From positions 1-28,824 of the forward strand of contig JAMPAO010000023.1 of NCBI GenBank assembly GCA_023667165.1: a DNA stretch of 28,824 nt, given 5' to 3'. Each line of letters opens with the position of its first letter. Within the stretch, counting starts at the first letter, position 1. Below are positions 13,785-22,562 of this stretch, one piece after another. The notes beneath the pieces are model-generated. The model worked only from the letters and a program-made list of their open reading frames with translations, ran no database searches and was not told the origin of the DNA. Made by a program: the position numbers and the translations under genes. The stretch is from Ruminococcus sp. (GTDB lineage Bacteria; Bacillota; Clostridia; Oscillospirales; Ruminococcaceae).

Positions 13785-14288
13785 ATGAACTTAAATTTTG
13801 AATTTTTCAGCATAGAGCCGAGTACCATTATCGGCGTTCTGATAAATACCCTTATCCAGTTCCTGGTGTTCAAGCACTTCCTGTTTGCTCCGGTAAACAA
13901 GATAATCGAAGAGCGCAAGGCGCAGGTTTCAAAGACCTACGAGGACGCCGACGCCGCTCTCGAAAAAGCTAAGAATATGGAAAACGAGTACTCCGAAAAG
14001 CTCACCGCGGCAAAGGAAGAGTCCGACAAGATAATCAAGTCGGCGTCCAAAAAGGCGCAGGCGCGTTCGGAGGAGATCATTGCCGAGGCTAAAAGCGAGG
14101 CTGAGGGAATCGTCACCAAGGCTAACGCCGACATCGAAAGAGAACGCAAGAGAGCTGTCAGCAGCATCAGGGGAGAGATCTCCGATATTGCCGTTACCAT
14201 TGCGGGCAAGGTCATTGGCAGAGAGGTCGCGTCGGACAAGGAGCAGAACAGGCTCATTGACGAGTTTATCGGCGAGCTGGGCGAATGA
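13785..14288 (+). CDS. atpF: ATP synthase Fo subunit b
   Basis: A 167-residue peripheral stalk subunit with one N-terminal membrane helix (about 14-38, TIIGVLINTLIQFLVFKHFL). A long charged, Ala/Glu/Lys-rich coiled coil follows (about 45-135), and then the C-terminal delta-binding segment (IAGKVIGREVASDKEQNRLIDEFI). The ATG at 13785 is chosen over a TTG five codons upstream because GGAGGAGAG (13772-13780) is the ribosome site and overlaps that TTG region. Confidence 0.93.
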   Translation: MNLNFEFFSIEPSTIIGVLINTLIQFLVFKHFLFAPVNKIIEERKAQVSKTYEDADAALEKAKNMENEYSEKLTAAKEESDKIIKSASKKAQARSEEIIAEAKSEAEGIVTKANADIERERKRAVSSIRGEISDIAVTIAGKVIGREVASDKEQNRLIDEFIGELGE

Positions 14289-14323
14289 CGGCTATTACTC
14301 TTTTTAGAAAGGCGGAGATTTGA

Positions 14324-14869
14324 GTGGCAGGCTCAGTGGAAAAGGTTTATGCTAAGGCTTTGCTGGAGATCGCCGCAGAGGACGGCTCTGTCAAGGAGCT
14401 TTCCGAGGAGCTTGACGCTCTCAGCGGCATTTTTTCCGATAATCCGGAGCTTTGCGGCATTCTGAATGCGCCTACGGTGGCTGAAAACGATAAGATCGGT
14501 CTTATCAAGACGGTCTTTGAGGGCAGGATATCCGAATGCGCCCTTAATTTCCTGTGCGTTCTTGCCGAAAAAGGCAGATGCGCCTGTCTGGAAGGCATCG
14601 CCGATGAATTCAGAGAGGGTTATTACGGTCAGGCGGGCATTTCGGAGGTCAAGGTCACTACGGCTGTCAAGCTCAACGGCAAGGCAAGGAAAAATCTCAT
14701 ATCCAAGCTTGAAAAGCTGTACGGCGGCAAGGTGACCCTAAAGGAAAAGATCGATCCCGCCATTATAGGCGGCATGATCGTTACCTGCGGGGACAGTATG
14801 CTTGACGGTTCGGTCAGGCATAAGCTGGAAAAAATGCATGATCAGATAAAGGATATGGCTGCGGGATGA
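14324..14869 (+). CDS. atpH: ATP synthase F1 subunit delta
   Basis: A 181-residue protein connecting the b stalk to the top of F1. The N-terminal helical bundle starts VEKVYAKALLEIA, a family hallmark. The C-terminal part has VTTAVKLNGKARKNL and the conserved DPAIIGGMIVTCGDSMLDGSVRHKL segment (about 144-168). It starts with GTG; AAAGGCGGAG lies 6-7 bases upstream and no ATG is near. Confidence 0.93.
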   Translation: MAGSVEKVYAKALLEIAAEDGSVKELSEELDALSGIFSDNPELCGILNAPTVAENDKIGLIKTVFEGRISECALNFLCVLAEKGRCACLEGIADEFREGYYGQAGISEVKVTTAVKLNGKARKNLISKLEKLYGGKVTLKEKIDPAIIGGMIVTCGDSMLDGSVRHKLEKMHDQIKDMAAG

Positions 14870-14903
14870 TCTTAAATCCCTGCGCGGCAGGGACGCCGCG
14901 GAG

Positions 14904-14971
14904 CTTCCGCAGGTGCGGAAGGGCAGCATTTTACACTCCCGTAAACGGAGTACCCTATCGGGTTTTTTGCC
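14904..14971. other. Hairpins in the atpH-atpA gap
   Basis: The 130-bp gap contains CTTCCGCA-GG-TGCGGAAG (14904-14921) and CGGG-TTTTTT-GCCCG (about 14959-14972). No T-tract follows the second hairpin, so it is not a standard terminator. These could be mRNA processing or stability elements. Confidence 0.4.
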
Positions 14972-14999
14972 CGAATATGTTTAGGAAAGGGTGAATCAG

Positions 15000-16514
15000 A
15001 TGGATTTGCGCCCGGATGAAATTACCGGTATTATTAAAAATCAGATAAGGAATTTCAGCGCAAAAATCGAGCAGACAGACGTGGGCACGGTCGTTACCGT
15101 CGGCGACGGTATCGCGCGTATCCACGGTCTGGACAACTGTATGTCCGGCGAGCTGCTGGAGTTCGACGGCGGAGTCTACGCCATGGCTCTCAACCTGGAG
15201 CAGGATTTCGTCGGCGCGGTCATGCTCGGCTCGGACGCTGAGATCAAAGAGGGCGACACGGTAAAGAGAACTCAAAAGGTGGTTTCCGTGCCTGTGGGCG
15301 AGGAGCTGCTGGGAAGAGTTGTAAACGCTTTGGGTCAGCCCATCGACGGAAAAGGTCCCGTATCGGCAAAGGATACGATGCCTATAGAGCAGCCGGCTTA
15401 CGGTATTATCACAAGAAAATCCGTCAGCCGTCCCTTGCAGACGGGTATCAAGGCTATCGACTCCATGATCCCCATAGGCAGGGGTCAGCGTGAGCTTATC
15501 ATCGGCGACAGGCAGACGGGTAAGACTGCCATTGCGCTGGATACTATCATCAACCAAAAGGGCAAAGAAGTTATTTGTATTTACGTGGCTATCGGTCAGA
15601 AGAGATCCACAGTCGCAAACGTTGTTGAAACTCTTGACAAGAACGGCGCCATGGATTACACCATCGTGGTATCCGCTACGGCTTCGGAGCTGGCGCCCCT
15701 GCAGTACATCGCTCCCTATTCGGGCGTTGCCATGGGCGAATATTTCCTCAAGCAGGGAAAGGACGTTCTGTGCGTTTACGACGATCTGTCAAAGCACGCG
15801 GTGGCTTACCGTACGCTTTCGCTGCTGCTTAAAAGACCGCCGGGACGAGAGGCTTATCCCGGAGATGTATTCTATCTCCATTCCCGTCTTTTGGAGCGCG
15901 CTTGCTGCCTTAACGAAAATTACGGCGGCGGTTCCATTACGGCTCTGCCGGTAATAGAAACCCAGGCGGGCGACGTTTCGGCTTATATCCCCACAAACGT
16001 TATTTCCATTACGGACGGTCAGATATTCCTTGAAACAGACCTGTTCAACTCGGGCGTAAGACCTGCGGTAAACCCCGGTATCTCGGTATCGAGAGTCGGA
16101 GGAGCGGCGCAGATCAAAGCCATGAAAAAGGTTTCCGGTTCGCTTAAGCTGACCTACTCCCAGTACAGAGAGCTTCAGTCCTTCTCCCAGTTCGGTTCGG
16201 ATCTGGACAAGGACACCAAGGACAGACTTGCTCTCGGTGAACGCGTGGTGGAGGTCCTCAAGCAGGACAGAAACTCTCCTATTGCGGTAGAGGATCAGGT
16301 TATCATCATATATGCGGTAACCAACAATTATCTGAGGGATATACCCATAGAAAAAGTCCGCGATTACGAAAAGGAGCTTTTCGAGTATATGGCGGATAAT
16401 CACTCGGATATCATAAATTCCATAAAGTCCACAAAGGAGCTTACAAAGGACAACGAGGCGGCTCTTAAAACGGCGCTGGAGGAATTTACCGGCAAATTCC
16501 TTTCGGAAATTTGA
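15000..16514 (+). CDS. atpA: ATP synthase F1 subunit alpha
   Basis: A 504-residue non-catalytic nucleotide-binding subunit of the alpha3beta3 hexamer. It begins MDLRPDEIT, matching the RPDEI start of the family, and has the beta-barrel domain (about 25-95), Walker A GDRQTGKT (169-176), the DDLSKHAVAYR region, and the arginine-finger region in NPGISVSRVGGAAQ. The ATG at 15000 is chosen over a GTG at 14991 because AGGAAAGG (14983-14990) would touch the GTG but is 9 bases from the ATG. Confidence 0.97.
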   Translation: MDLRPDEITGIIKNQIRNFSAKIEQTDVGTVVTVGDGIARIHGLDNCMSGELLEFDGGVYAMALNLEQDFVGAVMLGSDAEIKEGDTVKRTQKVVSVPVGEELLGRVVNALGQPIDGKGPVSAKDTMPIEQPAYGIITRKSVSRPLQTGIKAIDSMIPIGRGQRELIIGDRQTGKTAIALDTIINQKGKEVICIYVAIGQKRSTVANVVETLDKNGAMDYTIVVSATASELAPLQYIAPYSGVAMGEYFLKQGKDVLCVYDDLSKHAVAYRTLSLLLKRPPGREAYPGDVFYLHSRLLERACCLNENYGGGSITALPVIETQAGDVSAYIPTNVISITDGQIFLETDLFNSGVRPAVNPGISVSRVGGAAQIKAMKKVSGSLKLTYSQYRELQSFSQFGSDLDKDTKDRLALGERVVEVLKQDRNSPIAVEDQVIIIYAVTNNYLRDIPIEKVRDYEKELFEYMADNHSDIINSIKSTKELTKDNEAALKTALEEFTGKFLSEI

Positions 16515-16625
16515 CCTGACAGGGCAAAGCATGAAAAACCGACAGCCTGCCGCTTAAAGGCTGTTTCAAGGTAGTTTAATGCCTTGCCGTAAACGATCCA
16601 ACACTTTGCAAAGGAGGATGTTGAT

Positions 16626-17489
16626 TTGGCTTCGGGCAATATGAAGGACATCAAGCGGCGCATAAAAAGCGTCGAGTCCACTATGCAGATCACCAAGGCA
16701 ATGGAGCTGGTTGCGTCTTCCAAGCTCAGAAAGGCAAAGGAAAAGGCGGACAGAGCGCGTCCCTACTTCAAGGCTCTTTACGATACCATGTGCGAGATAC
16801 AGGCGGAAAATCCCGGCTTCCTCTCTCCCTTTACCCGCAGACCCGGCGAGGGCAAGACGCTGATCGTGGTCATTGCGGGCGACAGAGGTCTGGCGGGCGG
16901 CTTTAACTCCAACGTGTTCAAGCTGGCTCAGGCTCACATCGACGAGCTGGGCGGCAGGGACAAGGTGGAGATCCTTGCCGTGGGCAAAAAGGCCTGCGAA
17001 TATTACGAAAAAAGAGGCTACGATATGTTTGCCGCTTTTTCCAATATTTCGGAGAACATCAAGATACACAAGGCGGAGGAGATCGCCGAGAGTATCGTTG
17101 AGCTGTACGTTAAGGGCGCTTATGAGCGGGCGGAGCTTTTTTACACGGAGTTCGTTTCCGCCATTTCCCAGCAGGCTGTTTACAAGCTGATGCTGCCCGT
17201 GGAGCTTGACGAGAGCATAAAGACGACGAAATCCATACCGATCTACGAGCCGTCGGCGGGAGCTGTGTTCGATCACATCGTTCCGCGCTACATCACCGGC
17301 ATGATATTCGGCTCCTGCGTGGACAGCTTCGCCTCCGAACAGGCGGCAAGAAGAAACGCTATGGAGAACGCTTCGGACAATGCCGAGGAAATGATCAGCA
17401 ATCTTTCTCTGATGTACAACCGCGCAAGACAGGCTTCCATTACTCAGGAGATCACCGAGATAGTGGGCGGCGCAGGCGGCGCGGAATAA
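16626..17489 (+). CDS. atpG: ATP synthase F1 subunit gamma
   Basis: A 287-residue rotor shaft. The N-terminal helix has the conserved MKDIKRRIKSVESTMQITKAMELVAS. The Rossmann-like middle has VIAGDRGLAGGFNSNV, and the C-terminal helix ends NRARQASITQEITEIVGGA. All are textbook gamma features. It starts with TTG, chosen because AAGGAGG (16611-16617) lies 8 bases upstream; the internal ATG at residue 6 lacks a site. The 111-bp gap after atpA contains an ACAGCC/GGCTGT hairpin. Confidence 0.96.
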   Translation: MASGNMKDIKRRIKSVESTMQITKAMELVASSKLRKAKEKADRARPYFKALYDTMCEIQAENPGFLSPFTRRPGEGKTLIVVIAGDRGLAGGFNSNVFKLAQAHIDELGGRDKVEILAVGKKACEYYEKRGYDMFAAFSNISENIKIHKAEEIAESIVELYVKGAYERAELFYTEFVSAISQQAVYKLMLPVELDESIKTTKSIPIYEPSAGAVFDHIVPRYITGMIFGSCVDSFASEQAARRNAMENASDNAEEMISNLSLMYNRARQASITQEITEIVGGAGGAE

Positions 17490-17560
17490 CCGCTCTATTT
17501 TGTATAAATGTTATAAATTATACTTTATGTATATATTTCTTTAATCTGACGTGACTTATT

Positions 17561-17586
17561 GAGCCGCCGCGTCATAAAGGCGGTTC
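17561..17586 (+). other. Hairpin before the atpD ribosome site
   Basis: GAGCCGCC (17561-17568) pairs with GGCGGTTC (17579-17586) with one G-U, immediately before GGAAAGGAGGG of atpD. Upstream (17497-17540) is a very AT-rich stretch with promoter-like TATAAA/TATACT elements. It could set the level of beta-subunit translation, or mark an internal promoter or processing site. Confidence 0.4.
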
Positions 17587-17605
17587 AGGAAAGGAGGGTC
17601 ACATA

Positions 17606-19006
17606 ATGCCGCAGAATAATGTAGGAAAGGTTTCCCAGATCATCGGCGCGGTAGTTGATATCCGCTTTGATAAGGAAAATCTTCCCAATCTGCTTAATGC
17701 TATTGAAATCGATCTTAACGGCGGCAAGCTGGTGTGCGAGGTAGCACAGCATATCGGCGACGATACCGTTAGATGTATTGCCATGTCCTCAACGGACGGT
17801 CTGGTCAGAGGCGCAGAGGCGGTCAATACCGGCTCGCCGATCACGGTGCCTGTGGGCAAGAACACCCTCGGAAGAATTTTCAATCTGCTGGGAGAGCCTG
17901 TGGACAATAAACCCGCGCCCAAGACCGAGGAGAGATGGGCTATCCATCGGGAGGCTCCCGCTTACGAGGAGCAGACCGCTTCAAACGAGATACTGGAAAC
18001 GGGTATCAAGGTAATCGACCTTATCTGCCCGTACCTTAAGGGCGGTAAGATCGGTCTGTTCGGAGGCGCAGGCGTCGGCAAGACGGTGCTTATCCAGGAG
18101 CTTATCAACAACATCGCCAATCAGCACAACGGTATCTCCGTTTTCACGGGCGTCGGCGAGAGAACCCGTGAGGGCAACGACCTTTACAACGAAATGAGCG
18201 AGTCGGGAGTTATCGACAAGACCGTTCTGGTTTACGGTCAGATGAACGAGCCTCCCGGGGCAAGAATGAGAGTAGGACTTTCCGGTCTTACCATGGCGGA
18301 GTATTTCCGTGATGTTGAAGGTCAGGACGTGCTGCTGTTTATAGACAACATCTTCCGCTTCACACAGGCAGGCTCGGAGGTTTCCGCGCTGCTGGGACGT
18401 ATGCCTTCGGCGGTTGGTTATCAGCCTACGCTGGCTACGGAGATGGGTGCGCTCCAGGAGAGGATCACGTCTACCAACAAAGGCTCGATCACCTCGGTAC
18501 AGGCGGTTTACGTGCCTGCGGACGACTTGACAGACCCCGCCCCCGCTACAACGTTTGCTCATCTTGACGCTACCACCACTCTTTCACGTTCTATATCGTC
18601 CCTGGGTATTTATCCTGCGGTGGATCCCCTTGATTCTACCTCCCGTATCCTTACCCCCGACATTGTGGGCGAGGAGCATTATCAGGTGGCAAGATCGGTG
18701 CAGAACATTCTTCAGAGATATACGGAGCTTCAGGATATCATCGCTATCATGGGTATGGACGAGCTTTCCGACGAGGATAAGCTGACGGTATCCAGAGCGA
18801 GAAAGATTCAGCGTTTCCTGTCCCAGCCTTTCCACGTAGCGGAGCAGTTTACGGGTATGGCGGGCAAGTACGTTCCCGTTAAGGAAACCATAAGAGGCTT
18901 TAAGGAGATCATAGAGGGTATGCACGACGATCTTCCCGAGTCTGCTTTCCTGTTCGTGGGAACTATTGACGAGGCTGTTGAAAAAGCTAAGCAGTCGGAA
19001 AATTAA
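17606..19006 (+). CDS. atpD: ATP synthase F1 subunit beta
   Basis: A 466-residue catalytic subunit. The P-loop GGAGVGKT is at 153-160, the catalytic Glu in GVGERTREG (about E185), and Walker B in LLFIDNIFRF. The conserved ALLGRMPSAVGYQPTL and DELSDEDKLTV (DELSEED-type lever) motifs are present. Length is standard. The start follows AAAGGAGGG. It is the most conserved gene here and good for phylogeny. Confidence 0.98.
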   Translation: MPQNNVGKVSQIIGAVVDIRFDKENLPNLLNAIEIDLNGGKLVCEVAQHIGDDTVRCIAMSSTDGLVRGAEAVNTGSPITVPVGKNTLGRIFNLLGEPVDNKPAPKTEERWAIHREAPAYEEQTASNEILETGIKVIDLICPYLKGGKIGLFGGAGVGKTVLIQELINNIANQHNGISVFTGVGERTREGNDLYNEMSESGVIDKTVLVYGQMNEPPGARMRVGLSGLTMAEYFRDVEGQDVLLFIDNIFRFTQAGSEVSALLGRMPSAVGYQPTLATEMGALQERITSTNKGSITSVQAVYVPADDLTDPAPATTFAHLDATTTLSRSISSLGIYPAVDPLDSTSRILTPDIVGEEHYQVARSVQNILQRYTELQDIIAIMGMDELSDEDKLTVSRARKIQRFLSQPFHVAEQFTGMAGKYVPVKETIRGFKEIIEGMHDDLPESAFLFVGTIDEAVEKAKQSEN

Positions 19007-19021
19007 CGGAGGTGCATTGAA

Positions 19022-19435
19022 ATGGCAGCTCCCTTTCAGCTAACGGTCATCACCCCCGAAAAGACCTTTTTCGACGGTGAAACTACTCAAGTGATCGTCA
19101 GAACTACCGAGGGCGACATCGGTATACTGGCAAATCATATAAGTCTGGTGGCAAGCCTGCCCTCCGGACCCCTCAGGGTCATGATGGAGGACGGCAGCTA
19201 CAGGCTGGCGGCGGTTTCCGCGGGACTGATAAAGATCGGCGGAAACAAGGCAAGCATTTTTGCCGACGCTGTGGAATGGGCGGACGAGATCGACATTGAA
19301 TGGGCTAACCGTTCAAAGGAGGACGCCGAGCAGCGGTTACAGGCAAAGAAAAGCAAGCGCGATCTGGATCTGGCGGAGCTGAAGCTCCAAAGAGCTTTGA
19401 ACCGTATTCACGTTCATGACAGCTTGCTTAAATAA
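19022..19435 (+). CDS. atpC: ATP synthase F1 subunit epsilon
   Basis: A 137-residue central-stalk subunit that can inhibit ATP hydrolysis. An N-terminal beta-sandwich (LTVITPEKTFFDGETTQVIV, then GDIGILANHISLVASL) is followed by a C-terminal helical hairpin (residues about 95-135). It starts 15 bp after the atpD stop with GGAGGTG upstream. Last gene of the operon. Confidence 0.95.
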   Translation: MAAPFQLTVITPEKTFFDGETTQVIVRTTEGDIGILANHISLVASLPSGPLRVMMEDGSYRLAAVSAGLIKIGGNKASIFADAVEWADEIDIEWANRSKEDAEQRLQAKKSKRDLDLAELKLQRALNRIHVHDSLLK

Positions 19436-19442
19436 CGTTGAC

Positions 19443-19470
19443 AAGCGGCTAAGACCGGTCTTAGCCGCTT
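19443..19470 (+). terminator. Terminator of the ATP synthase operon
   Basis: A perfect 28-bp palindrome, AAGCGGCTAAGACC followed directly by its complement, lies 7 bases after atpC, with TTTTTT just beyond (19474-19479). Confidence 0.85.
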
Positions 19471-19536
19471 TGATTTTTTAAAATAGGCGAGAGCGAACGC
19501 AATTATACAGTTTGTAATATTACTTAAATATATTAC

Positions 19537-19568
19537 AAAAAATGCACCCTTTCAAAGGTGCATTTTTT
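19537..19568. terminator. Terminator of the chemotaxis operon (bidirectional)
   Basis: AAAAAATGCACC (19537-19548) pairs perfectly with 19557-19568 around an 8-nt loop. Being flanked by A and T runs it works in both directions. It lies 6 bases after the second cheW stop on the minus strand. Confidence 0.88.
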
Positions 19569-19574
19569 GCAGCA

Positions 19575-20084
19575 TTAATCGCTGCTTTTTTTATGTTCCA
19601 TTTTTTCCATGTAGTTGTCAACAGCGGCTGCCATTTTTTCTCCTACAAGGTTATCTACGTCGATCACAAGGATTATTTTGTCCTCCGCCTTGTACATTCC
19701 CTCGAGAAATTCGCTTCCCTTTGCGGTCAGCGCGGGAACGGGGGAGAAGTTTTTACCCTCGTAATCGGCAACGAAATTTACATTGTCCACAAGGAAGCCG
19801 ATATGATTTGCTCCTTTGCAGCAGGTGGTTTCCGCCACTATTATACATTCGGTGCGCGTATCGTGACCTGCGGGCAAAGCGGGTTTGCCGAAGCGCATAC
19901 GGGCGTTTATCACGGGAACTATTTCTCCGCGCAGATTTATAACGCCGCTGCTGTATTCGGGAAACTCCGGCACTGCCGTTATTCTTCCGAATTCGTTTAA
20001 GATCGTACTTACGCGGGTTATATTTACTGCGAAGATCTGATCTGCAAGCTCAAAGCTCAGGTATTTGCCGTCTTGTTTTTCCAT
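19575..20084 (-). CDS. cheW: CheW-type adaptor (second copy)
   Basis: A 169-residue CheW-domain protein, last gene of the chemotaxis operon. Typical features are YLSFELADQIFAVNITRVSTIL, the PEYSSGVINLRGEIVPVIN core (about 41-60) and a hydrophobic GFLVDNVNFVADY segment. CheW couples receptors to CheA. It is clearly different from the first CheW of the operon, carrying a Cys-rich insertion (TTCCKGANH) and a longer C-terminal helix. The two copies may serve different receptors or act as CheW and CheV-like partners, but no receiver domain is present, so it is not CheV. Confidence 0.9.
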   Translation of the reverse strand: MEKQDGKYLSFELADQIFAVNITRVSTILNEFGRITAVPEFPEYSSGVINLRGEIVPVINARMRFGKPALPAGHDTRTECIIVAETTCCKGANHIGFLVDNVNFVADYEGKNFSPVPALTAKGSEFLEGMYKAEDKIILVIDVDNLVGEKMAAAVDNYMEKMEHKKSSD

Positions 20085-20126
20085 GAGAGGGGTTCCTTCC
20101 GTTTTTTTAAGGTCAGCGGCAGAGGT

Positions 20127-21191
20127 TCAGTTCAAATTCACCTTGCGCATTATAATGCCGCTGATATCGTTCAAATGGGCTTCTTCGCATACAGCTCCCA
20201 GCTTGTATGCTTCCATGGGCATTCCGTATACAATGCAGGATTCCTTGTTCTGTCCGATGGTATATGCTCCAGCGTGCTTGAGTTTCAGAAGTCCCTGCGC
20301 TCCGTCCGCGCCCATTCCCGTCAGCAGCGCTGCTACAGTCGCTTTTCCCGAACATTTTGCCGCGCTTGTGAACATTACATCCACCGAGGGGCAGTGTCCG
20401 GATACCTTTTCTCCCGCTTTGCTGGAAATAAAATATCCTTTTGCGTCGCGGTGCAGCTCCATATGCTTGCCGCCCTCCGCTATGACGCACATACCTCTGT
20501 TGAGCCTCATACCGTCCACTGCCTCGAACACCGCAAGAGGCGACGTCCGATTCAGGCGTTCGGCATACATACGGGTAAACACCGGAGGCATATGCTGGGT
20601 GATTATTACGGGGGGACAGGTGCTTGACAGCTTGGAAACCACTATCTCCAGTGCGTCTGTTCCGCCTGTAGAAGCGCCGAGAGCTACTATATCAACAGGG
20701 GTCTTGGCGGTGATCGTGCTGCGCAGATTATTGGACGGAGCCGCACTTTCCGCGCTGCCGCCAGAGCCGCCGTAAGAGGCAGGCTTATACGCGGACGCCG
20801 GCGAGGGAGCTTCTCCGCCTAAGCGGAGTATTTCTTCCGCAACGCCTTTTATAAAGAAATTTACCGCTCCGTTATCGGAGATGGCAGGCTTTACGTGAAA
20901 TCCTGCCGCGCCTGCTCTGATAGCGTCGCCGCTTCTGCTTTCCAGCGACGATATCATCACTACGGGCAGCGGGTACTGAGGCATCAGCTTTTGCAGGAAT
21001 TTTACCCCGTCCATTCGGGGCATTTCTATGTCGAGCGTCATTACGTCCGGTTCAAGCTCCAGTATCTTATCTCTTGCCTCGTACGGATTTGACGCTGTGC
21101 CTACAACATTTATCCCGCTGTACGCTGACAGTTTGTTTTTCAGCAGTCCCGCAAACAGGACCGAATCATCAACGATCAAAACCTTTACCAT
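20127..21191 (-). CDS. cheB: Protein-glutamate methylesterase CheB
   Basis: A 354-residue response regulator that demethylates (and deamidates) chemoreceptors. The receiver domain spans about 1-120 with the phospho-acceptor Asp in TLDIEMPRMDG (about D54). A Ser/Gly/Ala-rich linker (about 125-160) leads to the methylesterase with catalytic Ser in GASTGGT (about S174), His in TQHMPP (about H200) and Asp in GMGADGA (about D296). The ATG at 21191 is chosen because AAGGAGG lies 7 bases upstream; a GTG one codon earlier is less favoured. It sits 32 bp after cheR. Confidence 0.96.
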   Translation of the reverse strand: MVKVLIVDDSVLFAGLLKNKLSAYSGINVVGTASNPYEARDKILELEPDVMTLDIEMPRMDGVKFLQKLMPQYPLPVVMISSLESRSGDAIRAGAAGFHVKPAISDNGAVNFFIKGVAEEILRLGGEAPSPASAYKPASYGGSGGSAESAAPSNNLRSTITAKTPVDIVALGASTGGTDALEIVVSKLSSTCPPVIITQHMPPVFTRMYAERLNRTSPLAVFEAVDGMRLNRGMCVIAEGGKHMELHRDAKGYFISSKAGEKVSGHCPSVDVMFTSAAKCSGKATVAALLTGMGADGAQGLLKLKHAGAYTIGQNKESCIVYGMPMEAYKLGAVCEEAHLNDISGIIMRKVNLN

Positions 21192-21223
21192 CACAGTTCC
21201 TCCTTAAAGCATTTATGCTGCGC

Positions 21224-22030
21224 TCAGGCTTTTCTGTAAATAGCCGGTTTAACATAAGAATAGCGGGTTTCTCTGGATATATTTTCCGCATGGCCGATAA
21301 ACAGGTATCCGCCTTTTTTGGTTGCGTCGTAGAACCGTTCTATCAAGGCGTTTTTCGTTTCGGCGTCGAAGTATATCATGACATTGCGGCAGCTTATAAG
21401 ATCGAAAGGCTTTTTATACACGATCGGATCCATCAGATTAAATTTTTTGAATACGATCTCCTTTCTGATCCTGTCGCATACCTGGAATTTGTCATCGTCT
21501 ACCTTTACGAAATATTTGCTTATCCAGTGGTCGGGCAGACCGTTCATCATGCCCGAGGTGTAAATGCCGTTTCTTGCAGTGCGCAGGACGTCGGTGTCAA
21601 GATCGGTGGCAAGAATGGTAGTATCCCATCCTGCCTTTCTGTTTCCGAAATATTCGTCTATGGTCATTGCCAGCGTATACGGCTCCTGCCCCGTGGAGGA
21701 CGCGGCGCACCATATACGGGCGTCTTTATCCTTAACGGTGGATTCTATATGCGGCAGGACTGTGCTTTCCAGAAATTTGAAATGATCCGGCTCGCGCATG
21801 AAAAAGGTATGGTTGGTCGTCAGCTTGTTTACAAGACGGATCGTTTCCTTGCCGCTGGAATCGCCCAAGGCATAGTTTATGTAATCCGTGAAATTTTCGA
21901 AGCCTTCGCCCGACGCCACGCTTGCGAGCCTGCCCTCGATAAGCACTCTTTTCTTTTCAAGATTTATGCCGTAGTTGCTTTTGATAAATTCTACCAGCCT
22001 GAAGAAGTCATTATCGCTTAGCTTCATCAT
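21224..22030 (-). CDS. cheR: Chemotaxis protein methyltransferase CheR
   Basis: A 268-residue enzyme methylating receptor glutamates with S-adenosylmethionine. The N-terminal helical domain (about 1-75) has the TTNHTFFMREPDHF segment. The methyltransferase domain has IWCAASSTGQEPYTLAM (the SAM loop, with A instead of the usual G after WCA), ILATDLDTDVL, and FDLISCRNVMIYF. Two adjacent ATGs exist (22030 and 22027); GAAGGTG fits either. Confidence 0.96.
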   Translation of the reverse strand: MMKLSDNDFFRLVEFIKSNYGINLEKKRVLIEGRLASVASGEGFENFTDYINYALGDSSGKETIRLVNKLTTNHTFFMREPDHFKFLESTVLPHIESTVKDKDARIWCAASSTGQEPYTLAMTIDEYFGNRKAGWDTTILATDLDTDVLRTARNGIYTSGMMNGLPDHWISKYFVKVDDDKFQVCDRIRKEIVFKKFNLMDPIVYKKPFDLISCRNVMIYFDAETKNALIERFYDATKKGGYLFIGHAENISRETRYSYVKPAIYRKA

Positions 22031-22057
22031 AATAATACACCTTCTTCGATACGGATG

Positions 22058-22525
22058 TTATTCCATGACAAGCTTTTCGCAGTTGAGCAGAAGCTTTATT
22101 CCTTCGGAGTCTTCGATTATATTTTTGATATAGTGGCTGGCGTTGACGTTTTTATTTACGGGTGTGTTGCTGATCTCGCCCGGCTTTGCGATCATGACCT
22201 CTTTTACTCTGTCAACGATAACGCCTACCGGATTTCCTCCGTCAAATTCCAGCACTATGATGCAGGTGCGTTCGTCGTAGGGGATCTCCTCCTTGCAGAA
22301 GCGCCTGCGGACGCTGATTATAGGCACTGCTTTTCCTCTGATATTGATGATACCCTTTATGTAGTCGGGAACCTTCGGTATAACGGCGGTTATCTGGTCG
22401 ATGCCGATGATCTCCTGCACGTATTTGATCTCTATTCCGTAGATTATTTCGTCGATCGTAAACAGAAGAACCTCTCCGCCTGTAGTCATAAAGCTCTTTT
22501 CGTCTTCATGATAATTGTTACTCAT
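22058..22525 (-). CDS. cheW: CheW-type adaptor (first copy)
   Basis: A 155-residue CheW protein. After a short acidic N-terminal tail comes the double beta-barrel fold with VLLFTIDEIIYGIEIKYVQEII, the hallmark VPDYIKGIINIRGKAVPIIS (about 52-71), and VGVIVDRVKEVM. It bridges CheA and receptors. It starts 37 bp after the cheA stop with an AGGATAGG-type site. Confidence 0.94.
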   Translation of the reverse strand: MSNNYHEDEKSFMTTGGEVLLFTIDEIIYGIEIKYVQEIIGIDQITAVIPKVPDYIKGIINIRGKAVPIISVRRRFCKEEIPYDERTCIIVLEFDGGNPVGVIVDRVKEVMIAKPGEISNTPVNKNVNASHYIKNIIEDSEGIKLLLNCEKLVME

Positions 22526-22562
22526 AAGAATTGCACCTATCCTTTCTTTCTATTCAAGCACA

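Noticed and set aside
14955..15557. 200-codon minus-strand ORF antisense to atpA, and similar long antisense ORFs across atp and che
   Set aside because: Shadow frames of strongly conserved genes; no ribosome sites or family features.
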